A stretch of 22,100 bases of DNA from JACMMS01 sp043758775 (GCA_043758775.1 JAYVMU010000005.1:1-22100); one strand, 5' to 3'. Counted from the first letter of the stretch, positions 6,247-14,807 are shown. Notes: generated from the sequence alone by a model not told the origin. Numbers and translations: made by a program.

Positions 6247-8946
6247 TTATAATGTACGCGCTACTTCAACAATTTCAAATACTTCGAGCAGATCACCCAC
6301 TTCAATATCATTAAAGTTTTTCAATGACAAACCACACTCAAAGTTATTCTTAACTTCTTTAACATCATCTTTAAAGCGTTTGAGTGAATCTAAATCACCA
6401 GTATGTATCACCACATGGTTGCGTAATACACGCACTTTTGAATTGCGACGGATAACCCCGTCTTGTACATAACAACCAGCCACCGCACCAATTTTGGAAA
6501 TACGAAATACTTCACGAATTTCAACGGTACCAATCGCACTTTCTTTCTGTTCTGGCGGCAACATGCCACTTAACGCAGCTTTCACTTCATCAACCGCTTC
6601 GTAAATAATGCTGTAATAACGTGCATCTACGCCTAGTGTTTCAATCAGCTTGCGCGCACCAGAGTCAGCGCGTACGTTAAAACCAATTAACACCGCTTGA
6701 GAAGCACTCGCCAAGTTCACATCAGACTCACTAATGGCACCGACCGCAGTGTGAATAATATTCACTTTAACTTCAGAGGTAGACAGTTTTTTCAAGCTAG
6801 TTGCCAACGCTTCGTATGAGCCTTGTACGTCAGATTTAATGATTAAACCTAAAGTTTTTACTTCGCCCTCAGCCATTTGATCAAACATATTTTCCATTTT
6901 AGCAGCTTGCTGTTTAGCCAATTTCACATCACGGAATTTACCTTGGCGGAACAGAGCGATTTCTCGCGCTTTGCGTTCATCATTTAATACAATGACCTCT
7001 TCACCCGCACTAGCAACATCAGACAAACCTAAAACCTCTACTGGTATAGAAGGGCCAGCTTCTTTAATTTCTTTACCGGTTTCATCTAACATCGCGCGAA
7101 CACGACCAAATGCACTACCTGCAAGTAGCATATCGCCACGTTTAAGCGTACCTGATTGAATCAGAATTGTAGAAATAGGGCCACGACCTTTGTCTAAACG
7201 GCCTTCAATCACCAAACCTTTTGCTGGCGTATTTTTAGGCGCTGTAAGTTCCAGCACCTCGGCTTGTAAAAGTACCGCTTCCAGCAACTCATCAATACCT
7301 TTACCGGTTTTAGCAGACACTGATCTGAACATAACATCGCCACCGAAATCTTCTGGTACCACTTCGTGTGATACCAATTCCAGTTTAACGCGCTCTGGGT
7401 CTGCATCAGGCTTATCAATCTTATTAATAGCCACAACCAATGGTACTCCAGCTGCTTTTGCATGATGAATCGCTTCAATAGTCTGTGGCATCACACCGTC
7501 ATCGGCAGAGACCACTAGAATCACCACGTCTGTCGCTTTCGCGCCACGTGCGCGCATCGCGGTAAAAGCCTCATGACCTGGCGTATCCAAGAAAGTCACC
7601 ATACCACGTGGTGTTTCTACGTGATAGGCGCCGATATGTTGTGTAATACCACCGGCCTCACCTGAAACGACACGACTGCTACGAATGTAATCGAGCAATG
7701 AAGTTTTACCATGGTCTACGTGACCCATTACAGTGACCACTGGTGGTCGCGCTTCAAATAATGCTTCAGCATGCTCTTCTTCAGCCAGGAAGGTTTCTGG
7801 ATCATTAGCTGCTGCTGCCTGTGCGTTGTGACCCATTTCTTCCACAATAATAATTGCAGTTTCTTGATCCAGCACCTGATTGATGGTGACCATCATACCC
7901 ATGCCCATCAAGGTTTTAATCACTTCACTGGCTTTAACTGCCATTTTATGCGCAAGATCAGCCACTGAAATTGTTTCTGGCACTAGTACATCATGCACAA
8001 TCGCCTCAGTCGGCGCATTAAATGCATGCTGCTGATCATCTTCTGCATCACGATGACGGCCCTTACCACCTTTAGGCGCACGCCAGCCAGTAGTGGCTGT
8101 GGTTGCACCACGGGTTTTTAAACCACGTTTTTTGTTCTCTTTGTCAGTCCAATCTTTATTGGTCTTAGTCGCTTTTTTAGCCTCTTTAACTTCTGGCTTA
8201 GCGCCTTCTTTGGAAACTGGCTTATGTAACGTACCTTCTGACAACTTGGTTGTTTTAGCCACTTTCGCTTTTTCAGCTGCTTCAGCTTCTGCTATTTTTC
8301 TAGTTTCTTCATCCAGGCGACGCTGTGCAAGCTCTTGTTTCTTACGCACGTCTTCAGCCTGCATCGCCGCTAACGTCGCATGACGCTTAGCTTCTTTTTC
8401 CCGAATTGCCATTTGGTCTGCACCCAATAAATCAGCACGTGTAATAGGCGCTCTCACTACCTTAAGCTCTTCCACAACGGCTGCGACAACTGGCTCAGCC
8501 ACTACCGATGCGACTTCTGGTTCAGGCTCTACAACCGGCTCTGGTGCAGCAACAACCTCTTCAACGATGGGTTCTGGCTCTGGTGTAATAACCGTAGGCA
8601 CTACAACAAACTCTTCCTCTACAGGTGCCTCGACCTCAACAACACCGTCTTGGCGCTCTAATACACGTTTTTTACGCACTTCAACTTGAATAGTGCGCGC
8701 CCGGCCAGTGCTATCAGTCTTCTTGATTTCACTATTTTGTTTACGTGTTAAGGTAATTTTGCTTTTAGGGGCAGATTCTGCACCATGCTCTTTACGTAAG
8801 TACGCCAGTAATGATGTTTTATCATCTTCAGTTAGACCATCTTCAGATACAGATTTAGTCACGCCCGCACTTTTAAGCTGCTCTAACAGCAACGCTGTTG
8901 GCAGCCCTAATTCAGTGGCAAATTGTGCTACGGTTGTTTGTCCCAT
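6247..8946 (-). CDS. infB: Translation initiation factor IF-2
   Basis: GTPase that delivers fMet-tRNA to the 30S subunit and promotes subunit joining. The product has 899 aa, in the range of proteobacterial IF-2. An N-terminal IF2_N module covers about residues 1-52. A long charged linker rich in Glu, Val, Pro and Ala (about 100-160) and then Lys/Glu (about 180-300) precedes a second IF2_N region near 315-370. The G domain has GHVDHGKT at 408-415, DTPGHE at 454-459, NKID at 508-511 and SAK at 544-546, followed by the beta-barrel and C-terminal tRNA-binding domains. GGAG lies 6 nt before the ATG. Shorter isoforms from internal starts are known in E. coli; I cannot decide them here. Confidence 0.98.
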   Translation of the reverse strand: MGQTTVAQFATELGLPTALLLEQLKSAGVTKSVSEDGLTEDDKTSLLAYLRKEHGAESAPKSKITLTRKQNSEIKKTDSTGRARTIQVEVRKKRVLERQDGVVEVEAPVEEEFVVVPTVITPEPEPIVEEVVAAPEPVVEPEPEVASVVAEPVVAAVVEELKVVRAPITRADLLGADQMAIREKEAKRHATLAAMQAEDVRKKQELAQRRLDEETRKIAEAEAAEKAKVAKTTKLSEGTLHKPVSKEGAKPEVKEAKKATKTNKDWTDKENKKRGLKTRGATTATTGWRAPKGGKGRHRDAEDDQQHAFNAPTEAIVHDVLVPETISVADLAHKMAVKASEVIKTLMGMGMMVTINQVLDQETAIIIVEEMGHNAQAAAANDPETFLAEEEHAEALFEARPPVVTVMGHVDHGKTSLLDYIRSSRVVSGEAGGITQHIGAYHVETPRGMVTFLDTPGHEAFTAMRARGAKATDVVILVVSADDGVMPQTIEAIHHAKAAGVPLVVAINKIDKPDADPERVKLELVSHEVVPEDFGGDVMFRSVSAKTGKGIDELLEAVLLQAEVLELTAPKNTPAKGLVIEGRLDKGRGPISTILIQSGTLKRGDMLLAGSAFGRVRAMLDETGKEIKEAGPSIPVEVLGLSDVASAGEEVIVLNDERKAREIALFRQGKFRDVKLAKQQAAKMENMFDQMAEGEVKTLGLIIKSDVQGSYEALATSLKKLSTSEVKVNIIHTAVGAISESDVNLASASQAVLIGFNVRADSGARKLIETLGVDARYYSIIYEAVDEVKAALSGMLPPEQKESAIGTVEIREVFRISKIGAVAGCYVQDGVIRRNSKVRVLRNHVVIHTGDLDSLKRFKDDVKEVKNNFECGLSLKNFNDIEVGDLLEVFEIVEVARTL

Positions 8947-9010
8947 GTACTGCTCCAGTCTATTCTTTACGTCTTTACGGCTATATTGACTACGTTATAT
9001 TACTGCTTCA

Positions 9011-10480
9011 CTACGCAAACCACGGCGCACGCGCGGTCATGATGAGTGTTTTTGCACGCTCTACATCCATGTTCGTCAGCTCGACCAATTCATCCACCGC
9101 TAATTCCGCAAGATCATCCATGGTTGCCACACCTTTAGAAGCCAATAGATGCGCAGTTGCATCATCCATGCCTTCCATCGTTAGCAAGTCTTCAGCCGCA
9201 GCATCTACTTTTTCTTCTTTAGCAATCGCCTCAGTCAATAATGCGGCACGCGCACGTGAACGTAGCTCATTAATCGTGTCTTCATCAAATGCATCAATTT
9301 CAGACATTTCAGCCAGTGGCACATAAGCCACCTCTTCTAAAGTGCTAAAGCCTTCTTGCACCAGGATATCAGCCACTTCTTCATCCACGTCCAGCTTGTC
9401 CATAAACAATTGGCTGACATTGCTATATTCTTCTTGATTTTTCGTCGCCGCTTGTTCTTCGGTCAGAATATTCAGCGTCCAGCCTGTTAGCTCAGAAGCC
9501 AAGCGTACGTTTTGACCGTTACGACCAATGGCCAATGCCAATTGCTCTTCATTCACGACCACATCCATGCTGTGTGCATCTTCATCTAACACGATAGACG
9601 ACACTTCAGCAGGTGACATGGCGTTGATGACAAATTGTGCAGGTTCCATCGACCACAGGATAATATCCACACGCTCACCAGCCAATTCACCCGTGACAGC
9701 CTGTACTCGTGAACCACGCATACCGACACAAGTACCTACTGGGTCCAGACGCTGATCATTAGTTTTAACGGCAATTTTTGAACGTAGGCCAGGGTCACGC
9801 GCCGCCGCTCTAATTTCCAACAAACCGTCTTCGATTTCCGGCACCTCAAGTTCAAATAAGCGCACAATGAATTCAGGCGCAATGCGGGACAAAATAAGTT
9901 GTGGGCCACGACCACTGCGTTCAACGCGCAACAAATAAGCACGTACACGGTCACCAACGCGCAAGTTTTCTTTGGGAATCATCTGTTCGCGCGGTAGCAA
10001 AGCTTCTATGCGGCCAATTTCGATAATCGCATTACCCTTTTCCATACGCTTAATCACGCCTGTGACCAAACTCTCGTTACGACTTAAAAAGTCTTCTAAG
10101 ATTTGCTCACGCTCAGCTTCACGTACTTTTTGCAGAATAACCTGTTTTGCTGCCTGCGCGCCAATACGGCCAAATGCGATAGACTCCAATGGGTCTTCAA
10201 TCACATCGCCAACATTCAAGCCTGCGGCACGCTCGTTATCACTGTAAATTTCAGCGGCGACGTTATCAATACCTTGTTCATCAGACACAACCGTCCAACG
10301 ACGGAAAGAATCATAATTTCCAGTTTCACGATCAATCGCTACGCGCACGTCAGCATCTTCGTGATAACGCTTTTTAGTGGCAGACGCCAAAGCCAGTTCC
10401 AATGCAGTAAAGATAATTTCTTTACTCACATTCTTCTCATGTGCCAAGGCATCTACTAATAATAATATCTCGCGACTCAT
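9011..10480 (-). CDS. nusA: Transcription termination/antitermination protein NusA
   Basis: RNA polymerase-associated factor for pausing, termination and antitermination. The 489 aa product shows the N-terminal polymerase-binding domain (1 to about 130), S1 domain (about 136-200), KH1 with GMRGSRVQ at 253-260, KH2 with IGRNGQNV at 318-325, and two C-terminal acidic repeats (about 364-414 and 437-488), ending in APWFA. The two acidic repeats match the long NusA form of beta- and gammaproteobacteria. It uses TAG as its stop codon, which matters for judging cysA: TAG is an ordinary stop in this genome. It sits 67 nt after rimP and 64 nt before infB. Confidence 0.98.
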   Translation of the reverse strand: MSREILLLVDALAHEKNVSKEIIFTALELALASATKKRYHEDADVRVAIDRETGNYDSFRRWTVVSDEQGIDNVAAEIYSDNERAAGLNVGDVIEDPLESIAFGRIGAQAAKQVILQKVREAEREQILEDFLSRNESLVTGVIKRMEKGNAIIEIGRIEALLPREQMIPKENLRVGDRVRAYLLRVERSGRGPQLILSRIAPEFIVRLFELEVPEIEDGLLEIRAAARDPGLRSKIAVKTNDQRLDPVGTCVGMRGSRVQAVTGELAGERVDIILWSMEPAQFVINAMSPAEVSSIVLDEDAHSMDVVVNEEQLALAIGRNGQNVRLASELTGWTLNILTEEQAATKNQEEYSNVSQLFMDKLDVDEEVADILVQEGFSTLEEVAYVPLAEMSEIDAFDEDTINELRSRARAALLTEAIAKEEKVDAAAEDLLTMEGMDDATAHLLASKGVATMDDLAELAVDELVELTNMDVERAKTLIMTARAPWFA

Positions 10481-10547
10481 GGTCTTCTCCGCATAAAATT
10501 CATTTACTTAATGTCTAAAATCTTGATTTTTGTAATTCTTATAACAC

Positions 10548-11015
10548 TTAAAATTCTGGATTTAAGCGCGCCTTGTCAATGTTATTCAACGCCAATTTTT
10601 CAATTGCGCCATCACACTCCAGCAACAAGTAACCATCTTCAAGTCCGCGCAACAACCCTAAAAAATTCTTACGCGGCTCTTTATTAGCCAAAGTTATTGG
10701 CAAGCGCAATTTCACTTGCACGCGCTCACCGTTAAAGCGTAAATAATCCGCATCTTTTTTCAATACACGATCAATGCCAGGCGAGGAAACCTCCAGCCTA
10801 TCGTAATCAATATCATGCTCTACCGACAGCACATTGCCCAACTGGTTACTCACTAATACGCAGTCGTCAATATTGACGCTGTCCTTAGCATCTGTGGGCG
10901 TAAGTTTGTCAATAAACACGCGTAATAATTTACCGCGGTTTGACACCTCTAAGTCCACTAGCTCATAACCCAGCTGAGTGACTGATTCTTCTACTAATGT
11001 ATGCAAGTCTTGCAT
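10548..11015 (-). CDS. rimP: RimP, ribosome maturation factor
   Basis: Needed for 30S subunit maturation. From the ATG at 11015 it has 155 aa, close to the usual 150; it begins MQDLHTLVEESVTQLGYELV, which lines up with the family N-terminus. A TTG reading from 11063 would add 16 residues with no similarity. A GGGGA lies 10 nt before the chosen ATG. Family features are the alpha/beta N-terminal domain with LVDLEVSNRGKLLRVFIDK, the VSSPGIDRVLKKDADYLRF stretch, and the Sm-like C-terminal domain. First gene of the nusA-infB operon, with a leader that may contain an attenuator. Confidence 0.93.
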   Translation of the reverse strand: MQDLHTLVEESVTQLGYELVDLEVSNRGKLLRVFIDKLTPTDAKDSVNIDDCVLVSNQLGNVLSVEHDIDYDRLEVSSPGIDRVLKKDADYLRFNGERVQVKLRLPITLANKEPRKNFLGLLRGLEDGYLLLECDGAIEKLALNNIDKARLNPEF

Positions 11016-11121
11016 AAGTGCATATTCCCCAACGTTACCATTGACTTTGCCGTCTATTTTCAAACGCGCTATTTATAACACCACAACCCAAAGTGAACAC
11101 AACGCTATTGTTTGCGGAAAT

Positions 11122-11142
11122 AAAAAATGGGCATAGAGCCCA
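11122..11142 (-). terminator. Terminator-like hairpin in the rimP leader (possible attenuator)
   Basis: Read on the minus strand TGGGC-TCTAT-GCCCA (11142-11128) is followed directly by T6 (11127-11122). It lies about 107 nt upstream of the rimP ATG, inside the predicted leader. A putative attenuator ending in a rho-independent terminator, the rimP leader motif, has been described upstream of rimP-nusA-infB in Gammaproteobacteria. The stem here is only 5 bp, so strength is uncertain. Confidence 0.5.
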
Positions 11143-11161
11143 CTTGTTATTACATATGCGC

Positions 11162-11190
11162 ATTATAGCAATCAATTCAATGAATTGGAA
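11162..11190 (-). promoter_or_regulatory. Probable promoter of the rimP-nusA-infB operon
   Basis: The minus strand has a perfect TATAAT (11162-11167). The best -35 at 17 bp spacing is TTCCAA (11185-11190), a poor match. The predicted start near 11155 lies only about 13 nt before the hairpin at 11128-11142, so a further upstream promoter may be needed if that hairpin is a true attenuator. Confidence 0.5.
11173..11187. promoter_or_regulatory. Palindrome over the rimP promoter spacer
   Basis: CAATTCA-A-TGAATTG is a perfect 7-1-7 inverted repeat between the -10 and the weak -35 on the minus strand. Position and symmetry fit an operator for a dimeric regulator; none can be named. Confidence 0.35.
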
Positions 11191-11301
11191 TCACTCTCTA
11201 CAAATTGTATATCTGGTGCAACTAATAGCAATGAATTAACACCCGCACCTCATCTTTATATTCTTTTTAATTATATTTTTATATTTATAAAGTATTTTTA
11301 A

Positions 11302-11323
11302 TTATTAATAACTTCTTTATAGT
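11302..11323 (+). promoter_or_regulatory. Probable promoter region of the sulfur-starvation unit
   Basis: A 10-bp palindrome TTATTAATAA (11302-11311) is followed by a -10-like TATAGT (11318-11323), with a start predicted about 43 nt before the oscA-like ATG. There is no good -35, as expected of an activator-dependent promoter. CysB is the usual activator of sulfur genes in proteobacteria, but I cannot establish a CysB site from sequence alone. Confidence 0.4.
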
Positions 11324-11372
11324 GCACACATTCGAGTTCGCCCATTCACATTCAGTCAAACCGAGGTTATCC

Positions 11373-11585
11373 ATGTCACAAACTAAAATTAGTCGGGACG
11401 TATCACAAGAAATTTTGACAGCCGTAGAACAATTGCAACTTGGTTCTGGCTTTGGCTCTATTGAAATAGTGCTACACGAGGGTCGAGTAACGCAAATCGA
11501 AAAACGCGAAAAAGTACGCTTTGTACATTCCAGCGTAGTGTCGCCTTTTCCAAATGCGAATACACCAGCCAAACACTCTTTATAA
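11373..11585 (+). CDS. OscA/YezD family small protein (DUF2292)
   Basis: A 70-aa protein whose core (SQEILTAVEQLQ, then FGSIEIVLHEGRVTQIEKREKVRF) matches the DUF2292 family, which includes YezD and the OscA protein of Pseudomonas, reported to be needed for organosulfur use under some stresses. The biochemical role is unknown. I chose the ATG at 11373 because GAGG lies 8 nt upstream and the preceding in-frame residues from a GTG at 11322 look non-coding. It opens the plus-strand unit, with the porin 35 nt downstream. Linkage to sulfate-uptake genes supports a sulfur-starvation role, which is inference from context and family. Confidence 0.85.
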   Translation: MSQTKISRDVSQEILTAVEQLQLGSGFGSIEIVLHEGRVTQIEKREKVRFVHSSVVSPFPNANTPAKHSL

Positions 11586-11620
11586 CATTAACTTTTCAAT
11601 TAGATTGCGGGAGCATTACC

Positions 11621-13174
11621 ATGTTGTTTAAAAAAACTATAATTTCAACCCTCATCAGCCCACTGCTTATTGGTAGTAGCGCGTTGATTTTTTCTGGCGT
11701 TACTTACGCGAACGACAGCACTGAATTAGAAGAATTGCGTGCACTCGTGCAAGAACTAGACCAAAAAGTTAAAGTACTGGATCGAAAAACCGAGATTGCC
11801 AGTGAAGATGCAGCTATATCAAAAAAGGAAGCGCCAACAGTTAGTGCCAGTGAAAAAGGTTTTGGCATCAAATCCGCGGACGGTGCTTTTCAGTTAAATT
11901 TTCATGGGCAAATACAGACTGATGGGCGAGACTATATCAATAATAGTGGGTCCTCAAGCGGCAATAGTAATGCCACTAATATAAAAACAACTGATACTTT
12001 TCTTCTCAAACAATTTCGCCCGATTATTCAGGGAGTCATCTATGATAAATATGACTTCCTCTTTGTACCAGATTTCGGCAACGGTAAAATTATTGTTCTA
12101 GATGCTTTTGTCAACGCAAAATTTGCACCTTCGTTCCAAGTTGAGATTGGTAAACAGAAAACACCTTTTGGCCTAGAGCGTCTGCAGGCTGACGTGGACA
12201 GCAAGTTTATCACGCCAGGACTGACAAACAACCTCGTTCCCAACCGTGACATTGGCTTACAGTTACATGGCCTAGTTGCCAACAATACAACCGATTACGC
12301 TTTAGGTGTATTTGATGGTGTTATCGACGGTAATGGTACCGACTACTATACCAACAGCGATACTGACAACAATAGCGCTAAAGAATTTGTTGCGCGAGTA
12401 TTCACTAAACCGTTCAAAAATACACCTGGATTACTGCAGGGTCTCGGATTTGGATTAGCTACAACTTATACAAATTTTACTGGCTCCGGTTTGGGTGTAA
12501 ATGCAGCCACTGCTCAATCTCCAAGTCAGAGCAATCTACCCAGCTTTCGTAGTAGCCTTGGTCAATTAACTTTCTTCAATTACCGTACAGCAGCCGCAGG
12601 ATCTAATGCAACTGGTGGCACTTTTGCCGATGGTAAACAACTACGTATCTCACCTCAACTCTACTATTACGCAGGGCCCTTTGGTCTATTTGGTGAATAT
12701 GTGCAAGAAAACCAGAGCGTCAGCAAAATTAACGCTGGCACTAAACGCAGTAGTACTCTGAGTAATAATGCTTGGCAAATTGTCGCCTCATGGATGCTCA
12801 CTGGTGAAGATGCTAGTTTTAATAACCCCACTCCAAAACAGTCGTTTGATTTAACAAATGGCACAGGTCTTGGTGCATGGGAGCTTGTTGCTCGCTTTGC
12901 TGAACTAAACGTTGACAACCAAGCATTTTCTCCATTCGGTACAGGAACAGCTGTTGTACAACAAGCAAATTCTTATGCAGATCCAAGAGCCTCAGTTAGA
13001 CAAGCATCAGCATGGGCTGCCGGTATTAACTGGTACCTCAATAAAAACCTCAAAGTCGCACTGGATTATGAGCAAACGAGTTTTGACGGGGGTTGGACTA
13101 ATACAGCTGGCACAGATTTCGAGAATCGTCCAACAGAGAAGGTTCTGTCAACCCGTTTACAACTTGCGTTCTAA
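11621..13174 (+). CDS. OprP/OprO-type outer-membrane porin, probably sulfur-linked
   Basis: The 517-aa protein has a signal peptide (positive MLFKK, hydrophobic segment, likely cleavage after TYA at residue 30). A short heptad-like coiled coil (about 35-58, ELEELRALVQELDQKVKVL) may aid trimer formation. From about residue 85 there are alternating beta strands and loops of the phosphate-selective porin O/P family (for example LNFHGQIQTDGRDY and QVEIGKQKTPFGLERLQ), and the chain ends with Phe as outer-membrane barrels usually do (TRLQLAF). It lies between the OscA-like gene and sbp (26 nt apart), so the likely substrate here is sulfate or an organosulfur anion rather than phosphate; that is inference from context. 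GGGAG precedes the ATG by 8 nt. Confidence 0.85.
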   Translation: MLFKKTIISTLISPLLIGSSALIFSGVTYANDSTELEELRALVQELDQKVKVLDRKTEIASEDAAISKKEAPTVSASEKGFGIKSADGAFQLNFHGQIQTDGRDYINNSGSSSGNSNATNIKTTDTFLLKQFRPIIQGVIYDKYDFLFVPDFGNGKIIVLDAFVNAKFAPSFQVEIGKQKTPFGLERLQADVDSKFITPGLTNNLVPNRDIGLQLHGLVANNTTDYALGVFDGVIDGNGTDYYTNSDTDNNSAKEFVARVFTKPFKNTPGLLQGLGFGLATTYTNFTGSGLGVNAATAQSPSQSNLPSFRSSLGQLTFFNYRTAAAGSNATGGTFADGKQLRISPQLYYYAGPFGLFGEYVQENQSVSKINAGTKRSSTLSNNAWQIVASWMLTGEDASFNNPTPKQSFDLTNGTGLGAWELVARFAELNVDNQAFSPFGTGTAVVQQANSYADPRASVRQASAWAAGINWYLNKNLKVALDYEQTSFDGGWTNTAGTDFENRPTEKVLSTRLQLAF

Positions 13175-13199
13175 CTCAAAATTGACTTAAGGATTACTC

Positions 13200-14210
13200 A
13201 TGAAAAAAACTTTTTTTAACCTAGCTACGCTAATCACAGCACTAGCACTTACCAGCCCGATTGTGGCAACAGCAGCGGACGTAACTCTGCTCAATGTGTC
13301 ATATGACCCAACGCGCGAGTTATATCAAGATTACAACGCCGCATTCTCCAAATATTGGAAAGAGAAAACCGGTGATAACGTCACAATTAAAGCTTCGCAC
13401 GGCGGTTCCGGTAAACAAGCACGCGCTATTATTGACGGCTTGGATGCGGATGTGGCCACACTAGCCTTAGCATATGATGTAGACCAATTGTATGATAAAG
13501 CCAAGCTTATTCCTAAAGATTGGCAAAAACGCTTGCCAAACAATAGTGCTCCTTATACTTCAACCATTGTTTTATTAGTGCGCAAGGGCAACCCAAAACA
13601 CATCAAAGATTGGGATGATTTAATCAAACCAGGTATTTCAGTGATTACACCTAATCCAAAAACATCCGGGGGTGCGCGCTGGAACTACTTGGCAGCTTGG
13701 GCATTTGCGCAAAAGAAATACGGTAATGATGAAACTAAAACCAAAGCTTTTGTAGGAAAACTTTACAAAAACGTGCCAGTACTAGATACCGGCGCACGTG
13801 GCTCTACAACGACCTTTGTTGAGCGTGGTATTGGCGACGTGTTACTTGCTTGGGAAAACGAAGCTTACTTAGCGCAAAAAGAATTAGGCCCAGATAAATT
13901 TGAAATCGTGGTGCCATCACTTTCTATCTTGGCTGAACCTACTGTAACAGTCGTGGATAAAGTAGTGGATAAACGCAAAACCAGAGCAGTGGCTGAAGCT
14001 TATTTAAAATATCTTTACAGTGAAGAAGGTCAAGAGATTGCGGCTAAAAATTACTATCGCCCGACTTTAGAGTCAGTGGCTAAAAAATACGCTAAACAAT
14101 TTCCAAGCATTAGCTTAGTCAATATTGACGATGCATTTGGCGGTTGGGCTAAGGCACAAAAAGTACACTTTGCCGATGGTGGAACATTCGACCAGATTTA
14201 CGGCAAGTAA
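13200..14210 (+). CDS. sbp: Sbp, periplasmic sulfate-binding protein
   Basis: Solute receptor of the sulfate/thiosulfate ABC importer. The 336-aa product has a signal peptide (MKK, hydrophobic stretch, cleavage near residues 25-26 before DVTLLNVSYDPTRELY). The typical ligand-site sequences are SYDPTREL at 34-41, SHGGSGKQ at 66-73 and NPKTSGGARWNYLAAW at 152-167, all very close to characterised sulfate-binding proteins. It follows the porin by 25 nt with AAGGA 6 nt before the ATG, so it is cotranscribed with it. The permease and ATPase genes are not directly downstream; they come after a DUF2325 gene, a sufS remnant and an EAL gene. Thiosulfate binding (CysP-like) cannot be excluded. Confidence 0.95.
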   Translation: MKKTFFNLATLITALALTSPIVATAADVTLLNVSYDPTRELYQDYNAAFSKYWKEKTGDNVTIKASHGGSGKQARAIIDGLDADVATLALAYDVDQLYDKAKLIPKDWQKRLPNNSAPYTSTIVLLVRKGNPKHIKDWDDLIKPGISVITPNPKTSGGARWNYLAAWAFAQKKYGNDETKTKAFVGKLYKNVPVLDTGARGSTTTFVERGIGDVLLAWENEAYLAQKELGPDKFEIVVPSLSILAEPTVTVVDKVVDKRKTRAVAEAYLKYLYSEEGQEIAAKNYYRPTLESVAKKYAKQFPSISLVNIDDAFGGWAKAQKVHFADGGTFDQIYGK

Positions 14211-14237
14211 TTAGATTTAATAATGCAACATAATAGC

Positions 14238-14274
14238 GGCGCGATTAACCATTGCGCCAGCATTACTTAATGGT
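14238..14274 (+). promoter_or_regulatory. Intercistronic hairpin between sbp and the DUF2325 gene
   Basis: An 8-bp stem (14238-14245 with 14251-14258, one G-T pair, 5-nt loop) follows sbp by 27 nt. A competing 6-bp stem uses ACCATT at 14248-14253 with AATGGT at 14269-14274, so the two exclude each other. There is no T-tract. It may protect the 3' end of the upstream mRNA or tune the downstream gene. Confidence 0.4.
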
Positions 14275-14297
14275 AAAGCCTCAAAAAGGAGCATCAC

Positions 14298-14696
14298 ATG
14301 AGTAGCATATTAATAGTTGGTGGCGACAAAATTCAAGGTATCAAAAATGCCCTCAGTCATTTCGAAGTAGACGATATCAATCATTGGTCTGGCCGCAAGG
14401 TTGGTGATGGCAATAAGGTGATTCCGCAAGACACACAGCTTATCGTGCTAATCACGGATTGGATTAGCCACAAATTCACTAAGAAGATTAAAGAAAATGC
14501 AGCAAAACGTGGGGTGAGGATTGTTTATACGCCGAATGGCTCTGCTACTTTACTAGCAAGACTTACTAGCCTGAAAGAGGGCGAAACTATGGAGAGTGAT
14601 TGTCGAAAAACCCAATGTCTCAAATGGGTTAAACAAACAGTCAAAAACATGGAAACTACACTAGCAATACACCGAGCCCAAATAAAGTTAGCTTAA
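14298..14696 (+). CDS. DUF2325 domain protein of unknown function
   Basis: A 132-aa soluble protein that I recognise as DUF2325-like from ILIVGGDKIQGIKNAL (4-19), HWSGRKVGD (29-37), the hydrophobic strand LIVLITDWISHKF (48-60) and RGVRIVYTPNGSATLL (71-86). The pattern looks like a small Rossmann-like alpha/beta fold. A C-terminal extension with C102 and C107 follows, which could bind a metal or form a disulfide. No catalytic role is known to me. AGGAG lies 6 nt before the ATG. It is the last gene of the oscA-porin-sbp unit, 87 nt after sbp and 48 nt before a terminator, which suggests an accessory or regulatory role in sulfur supply; that is inference. Confidence 0.85.
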   Translation: MSSILIVGGDKIQGIKNALSHFEVDDINHWSGRKVGDGNKVIPQDTQLIVLITDWISHKFTKKIKENAAKRGVRIVYTPNGSATLLARLTSLKEGETMESDCRKTQCLKWVKQTVKNMETTLAIHRAQIKLA

Positions 14697-14743
14697 TTGT
14701 TAGCGATTTGAATTTAACAAATTATAAAGTTATCTCCACTAAT

Positions 14744-14774
14744 ATCCAGCAACCTTAGGTCGCTGGATTTTTTT
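14744..14774 (+). terminator. Rho-independent terminator of the oscA-porin-sbp-DUF2325 unit
   Basis: ATCCAGC (14744-14750) pairs with GCTGGAT (14762-14768); after one mismatch the stem continues with ACC/GGT and a TTA loop. Seven T follow (14768-14774). It separates the first sulfur unit from the EAL-cysTWA unit, so the latter needs its own promoter. Confidence 0.9.
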
Positions 14775-14807
14775 CGTGGCAAAGAATAATAACCTAAACT
14801 CTACAAA

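Larger units (their letters stand above)
11016..11372. other. Divergent intergenic region between rimP and the sulfur unit
   Basis: About 357 bp without a convincing gene. It holds the rimP leader, hairpin and promoter on the minus strand (11122-11190), then a very AT-rich stretch (about 11260-11320) with the probable promoter of the plus-strand sulfur unit. The sequence AATAGCAATGAATT near 11224-11237 is an imperfect direct repeat of TATAGCAATCAATT near 11164-11177. Confidence 0.7.

Noticed and set aside
8093..9326. Plus-strand open frames antisense to infB and nusA
   Set aside because: Shadow frames of real genes with no recognisable domain and no start signals.
11322..11372. Longer OscA-like protein from GTG at 11322
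   Set aside because: This GTG overlaps the likely -10 and lacks a ribosome binding site; ATG 11373 has GAGG at proper spacing and starts at the conserved core.
11285..11572. Minus-strand open frame antisense to the OscA-like gene
   Set aside because: Cys/Ser-rich translation without similarity, opposite a conserved small protein.
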